Position numbers and translations under genes: made by a program. From JAUILA01 sp964563925 (GTDB taxonomy: Bacteria > Bacteroidota > Bacteroidia > Cytophagales > Cyclobacteriaceae), in assembly GCA_964563925.1 (NCBI GenBank), contig CAZLZD010000072.1, positions 1 through 16,793 of the forward strand: a stretch of DNA of 16,793 bases. The letters run 5' to 3'. Positions 14,316 to 16,793 of this stretch are shown here, piece after piece. Numbering within the stretch: the first letter of the stretch is position 1; each line of letters starts with the position of its first letter. The notes beneath the pieces were generated by a model that worked only from the letters and a program-made list of their open reading frames with translations, was not told the DNA's origin and did not search any database.

Positions 14316-15740
14316 TTAATACAATACCCAGGTATCCTTGCTTCCCCCGCCCTGGGAGGAATTTACCACCAGCGAACCTTTGACGAGGGCGACCCGGGTA
14401 AGGGCACCGGGGATCACTTCGATATTCTCCCCGTAGAGGATATAGGGGCGCAGGTCCACATGGCGTCCCGCTATCTGCTTTTCGCTCATGGTCGGGACGG
14501 TTGACAGGCTAAGGGTTGGCTGGGCAATATAATTCTTAGGGTTGTTTTTTATCAGTTCCCTGAATTTATCATGATCTTCCTTTTCAGCTTTCGGTCCGAT
14601 CAGCATGCCGTAGCCGCCGGCGGCATTCGTCTCTTTCACGACCAGGTCTGCAATATTCTCCAGCACATAGGCCCGGTCCTTCTCCTCGCGGCACAGGTAA
14701 GTCGGTACGTTTTCAATAATGGCATCCTCGTCCAGGTAATACTTAATGATCCGCGGCACATAGGCATAGACCGCCTTATCGTCGGCCACACCGGTCCCCG
14801 GCGCATTGGCAAGTCCGAGGTTACCGCTTTTATAGGCATCGAACAACCCGGGTGTGCCGAGCATGCTGTCAGGATTAAAATGCAGCGGGTCAATGAACGT
14901 GTCGTCGATCCGCCGGTAAAGCACATCCACCTGGCTGAGCCCCTGGGTGGTCTGCATATAAACCTTCTTGTCCTGCACCACCAGGTCCTGTCCGGTTACC
15001 AGCTCCACGCCCATCTGCTGGGCGAGATAGGAATGCTCAAAATAGGCTGAATTATAGACTCCCGGCGTAAGTACACCGACCACCGGTTTCTGTTTACCGC
15101 TGAGGTGCTGCAACATCTTCAGAAGCTTCAGGGGGTAATCGGCCACCGGCCTGACCCCGAGGTTATTGAACAGATCGGGAAATACCCGCTTGACGATCTC
15201 GCGGTTTTCGAGCATGTAGGAGACGCCGGACGGACAACGCAGGTTATCTTCCAGCACATAGAATTTCCCGTCGCTGTTACGCACCAGGTCGGTCCCGGTA
15301 ATATGGCACCAGATGCCCTTGGGCGGGGTAAGGCCCACACAGGCCTCCAGGTAGTCTTTGCTGCCGAGGATCAGGTCTTCAGGGACCACACCGTCTTTCA
15401 GAATTTTCCGCTCATTGTAAATATCCTGAAGGAACAGGTTGAGGGCGTGGATGCGCTGCTGCAGCCCCTTTTCAACCACAGACCATTCCTGTCCGCTGAT
15501 GATGCGGGGGATAATATCCAGGTGGAGAATGCGCTCCATTCCTTCTGAGGCGTGGTAGACATTGAAGGTCATGCCCATGGACAGCTGGGACTTGTCAGTT
15601 GAATATTGCAGCTGGTTCATCCGTTTTTTCGGGGTGTCCAGCAGTTTTTGGTGAAAAGAGGTGTAATGCGGACGAACCTGACCTGAGGGGTCAAACATTT
15701 CGTCATAAACACCCTCAAGTTGATAATTTTTAAATTCCAT
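14316..15740 (-). CDS. Circularly permuted type 2 ATP-grasp protein (DUF404/DUF407)
   Basis: A 474-residue protein. The circularly permuted order is visible. A KFYVLEDNLRCPSGVSYMLENR motif (about 159-180) with Glu164/Asp165/Asn166 resembles ATP-grasp metal-binding residues. VVKETNAAGGYGML (about 367-380) follows as the glycine-rich loop, then RHVDLRPYILYG (426-437) and GALTRVALVKGS...NSSQGGGSKDTWVL (445-473) at the C terminus. Enzymes of this class are predicted to form amide or peptide bonds with ATP. The substrate is unknown, but the neighbours suggest an amide-linked product or tag. It is first in the operon ATP-grasp, alpha-E, Anbu, transglutaminase. The start ATG at 15740 gives the standard N terminus; a candidate promoter lies at 15770-15800. 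Confidence 0.93.
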   Translation of the reverse strand: MEFKNYQLEGVYDEMFDPSGQVRPHYTSFHQKLLDTPKKRMNQLQYSTDKSQLSMGMTFNVYHASEGMERILHLDIIPRIISGQEWSVVEKGLQQRIHALNLFLQDIYNERKILKDGVVPEDLILGSKDYLEACVGLTPPKGIWCHITGTDLVRNSDGKFYVLEDNLRCPSGVSYMLENREIVKRVFPDLFNNLGVRPVADYPLKLLKMLQHLSGKQKPVVGVLTPGVYNSAYFEHSYLAQQMGVELVTGQDLVVQDKKVYMQTTQGLSQVDVLYRRIDDTFIDPLHFNPDSMLGTPGLFDAYKSGNLGLANAPGTGVADDKAVYAYVPRIIKYYLDEDAIIENVPTYLCREEKDRAYVLENIADLVVKETNAAGGYGMLIGPKAEKEDHDKFRELIKNNPKNYIAQPTLSLSTVPTMSEKQIAGRHVDLRPYILYGENIEVIPGALTRVALVKGSLVVNSSQGGGSKDTWVLY

Positions 15741-15769
15741 GCAGACGATTTAATAGTTTAGGAAGGCGA

Positions 15770-15800
15770 AGAATATACGAAATTCGCGTCTCTTTATCAA
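15770..15800 (-). promoter_or_regulatory. Candidate promoter of the Anbu operon
   Basis: On the minus strand, TTG (15800-15798) is followed by 20 nt and TATATTCT (15777-15770), which keeps TAnnTT but misses the final TG of the consensus. A start near 15763 gives a leader of about 22 nt. It lies in the 75-nt gap between the phzF-type stop and the ATP-grasp start. The match is imperfect, so read-through from the phzF-type gene is also possible. Confidence 0.35.
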
Positions 15801-15815
15801 CGGGTTCGGATATTT

Positions 15816-16619
15816 TTAGCTCGCAACCACGGATTGGGGCAGCCGGATGGTTCCTGTCATGTAGGTGACTGCATTTCCTTCCAGCAAAACCCGGTCGTTT
15901 TCGAGTGAACATTCAACGCGGCCCTGCCGCCGGGAAAGCTGGTGGGCGAGCATCTTCTGCTTGCCGAGGCGGTCAGCCCAATAGGGCATCATGGTGGTAT
16001 GGGCACTGCCTGTCACCGGATCTTCGTTAATACCAAATGCAGGATAGAAACAGCGCGACACAAAATCACAGTCCTTCCCGGGGGCTGTAACGATGACCCC
16101 GCGGACCGGCAGTGTGGCCATGCGCTGGAAATCGGGATTCAGTGCCTGTACCTGTTCGGGTGCCTCCAGCACCACCAGCATATCACTCTTGCCATGGTAT
16201 ATCTCACCGTGATTGACCCGGAGAATGGAAAGGATTTCACTGTGCCGGATTTTCTTGAGGGTGTCGGCCGGAAAATCCATGGCATATCCCTTCTCCCCGC
16301 GGCGCACTTTCAGCTCGCCGCTCAGGGTTTGAAACCTAATCTCTTCGGACGTTTCCTCCAGGTGTTCGTACAGGACATGTGCCGTGGCCAGGGTCGCATG
16401 ACCGCAAATGGCCACCTCCTTGAGCGGGGTCATCCAGCGTAAATGATAGGAACCGTCGTCCTGAGGGACAAAGAACGCCGTTTCGGACAGGTTATTTTCT
16501 GCCGCAATCTGCTGGAGGGTCTGGTTGTCGAGCCACTCGGTAAGCGGACAAACCGCGGCCGGGTTACCCTGGAATATTTCATCCGCAAATGCATCGACCT
16601 GGTAGAGTGTGAGTTCCAT
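15816..16619 (-). CDS. PhzF-family isomerase/epimerase-like protein
   Basis: A 267-residue protein of the diaminopimelate-epimerase-like fold. It starts MELTLYQVDAFADEIFQGNPAAV, the family's N-terminal signature. It has the catalytic-type acid E46 in NLSETAF, CGHATLA at 72-78, and D200-P-V-T-G-S-A-H207 in the second half, matching the G-S-A-H loop and Asp of PhzF proteins. Other phenazine genes are absent, so phenazine synthesis is not implied; most members have unknown substrates. The open frame runs upstream to 16784, but that extension translates a hexamer repeat and an intergenic hairpin repeat, so the ATG at 16619 is preferred. It lies 75 nt upstream of the Anbu operon in the same direction and may feed into its transcription. 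Confidence 0.9.
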   Translation of the reverse strand: MELTLYQVDAFADEIFQGNPAAVCPLTEWLDNQTLQQIAAENNLSETAFFVPQDDGSYHLRWMTPLKEVAICGHATLATAHVLYEHLEETSEEIRFQTLSGELKVRRGEKGYAMDFPADTLKKIRHSEILSILRVNHGEIYHGKSDMLVVLEAPEQVQALNPDFQRMATLPVRGVIVTAPGKDCDFVSRCFYPAFGINEDPVTGSAHTTMMPYWADRLGKQKMLAHQLSRRQGRVECSLENDRVLLEGNAVTYMTGTIRLPQSVVAS

Positions 16620-16657
16620 GTTTGAATATAGATAAAGACTGAGACAATGGCAAAGGA

Positions 16658-16687
16658 GACTAAGACTATGACTATGACTATGACTAA
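16658..16687. repeat. Hexanucleotide tandem repeat (GACTAA/GACTAT, five units)
   Basis: Five in-register hexamers: GACTAA, three GACTAT, GACTAA. Degenerate copies continue on the phzF side (GACTGA GACAAT around 16637-16650). It lies 39-68 nt upstream of the phzF-type ATG, where a promoter would be expected. Copy-number change would alter spacing by 6 nt and would not cause a frameshift. Confidence 0.85.
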
Positions 16688-16698
16688 GAGAGTTCTTC

Positions 16699-16753
16699 GT
16701 CATCCCCGACCGTACGGTTGAATGAGGCCGGCATGCTGCCGATCGGGGATCTC
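16699..16753. repeat. GTCATCCCCGA...TCGGGGATCTC intergenic hairpin repeat
   Basis: ATCCCCGA (16702-16709) pairs perfectly with TCGGGGAT (16743-16750) around a 33-nt interior that contains further small palindromes (CGTACG, GCATGC). The outer ends GTCATCC and GGGATCTC are the same as in the tandem units at 5772-5864. The remaining 40 nt to the window end (16754-16793) show no gene on either strand. Confidence 0.7.
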
Positions 16754-16793
16754 TGTTTGGCGGTATCCCACCTACCCGCACCATCGATTCGGA

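Noticed and set aside
15775..15792. Possible third BlaI-type operator (TACGAAATTCG) upstream of the Anbu operon
   Set aside because: Only the left half-site TACGAA matches; the right half and the 4-nt spacer do not.
15816..16619. Phenazine biosynthesis locus
   Set aside because: Only a PhzF-family protein is present; the family is broad and no other phz genes occur in the window.
16620..16784. 55-codon N-terminal extension of the PhzF-type protein, with a Ser/His/Leu-rich run
   Set aside because: It is a translation of the hexamer repeat and hairpin repeat; the standard family N terminus starts at 16619.

Overview
The window most likely comes from a member of the Bacteroidota (Bacteroidetes). 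The direct reasons are a secreted protein with a gliding-motility/type B type IX secretion C-terminal domain, promoter elements of the Bacteroidetes form (TTTG about 19 nt upstream of TAnnTTTG), weak Shine-Dalgarno use at most starts, and GTCATCC...GGGATCTC-type intergenic hairpin repeats. I cannot name the genus. All 14 protein genes look intact. There is one edge-truncated tRNA, and no transposase, phage or CRISPR array.

Layout. (1) 1-957: a truncated tRNA-Lys(TTT) on the minus strand with a near-perfect promoter, then a BatE-like TPR/membrane/SH3 protein. (2) 954-3635 (-): a large secreted repeat protein with a T9SS type B sorting domain, tail-to-tail with the previous gene and head-to-head (30 nt) with the next. 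(3) 3666-5722 (+): rlmD (rRNA m5U methyltransferase), a DUF2752 protein and a TM2-domain protein with overlapping ends. (4) 5748-5864: a convergent spacer filled with a small hairpin and two tandem copies of a roughly 51-bp repeat. (5) 5873-8304 (-): a BlaI-type repressor and an M56 (BlaR1-type) membrane protease with a coiled-coil sensor region. Their promoter is bracketed by two identical-architecture palindromes, TACGAA-N4-TTCGTA. (6) 8439-9377: a small DUF2892 membrane protein divergent from a Crp/Fnr-family regulator. (7) 9378-10816: hemA (glutamyl-tRNA reductase), with a palindrome in its upstream region. (8) 10859-10899: a perfect 19-bp stem hairpin, then a secreted S1/P1-type nuclease (10952-11725). 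(9) 11728-15740 (-): a compact four-gene operon of circularly permuted ATP-grasp, alpha-E protein, Anbu proteasome-like peptidase and transglutaminase-like protein. (10) 15816-16619 (-): a PhzF-family protein directly upstream of that operon, preceded by a hexanucleotide tandem repeat and another intergenic hairpin repeat.

The most interesting unit is the Anbu cluster. Its four proteins recur together in bacteria. They have been proposed from comparative genomics to make a peptide or amide modification (ATP-grasp plus alpha-E) and to process it (transglutaminase-like peptidase and Anbu), but substrate and function are unresolved. Here the four genes overlap or nearly abut, and a phzF-family gene sits just upstream in the same direction. 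The second strong regulatory story is the BlaI/M56 pair, where the sequence shows a repressor, its likely twin operators around its own promoter, and a protease without a penicillin-binding sensor domain.
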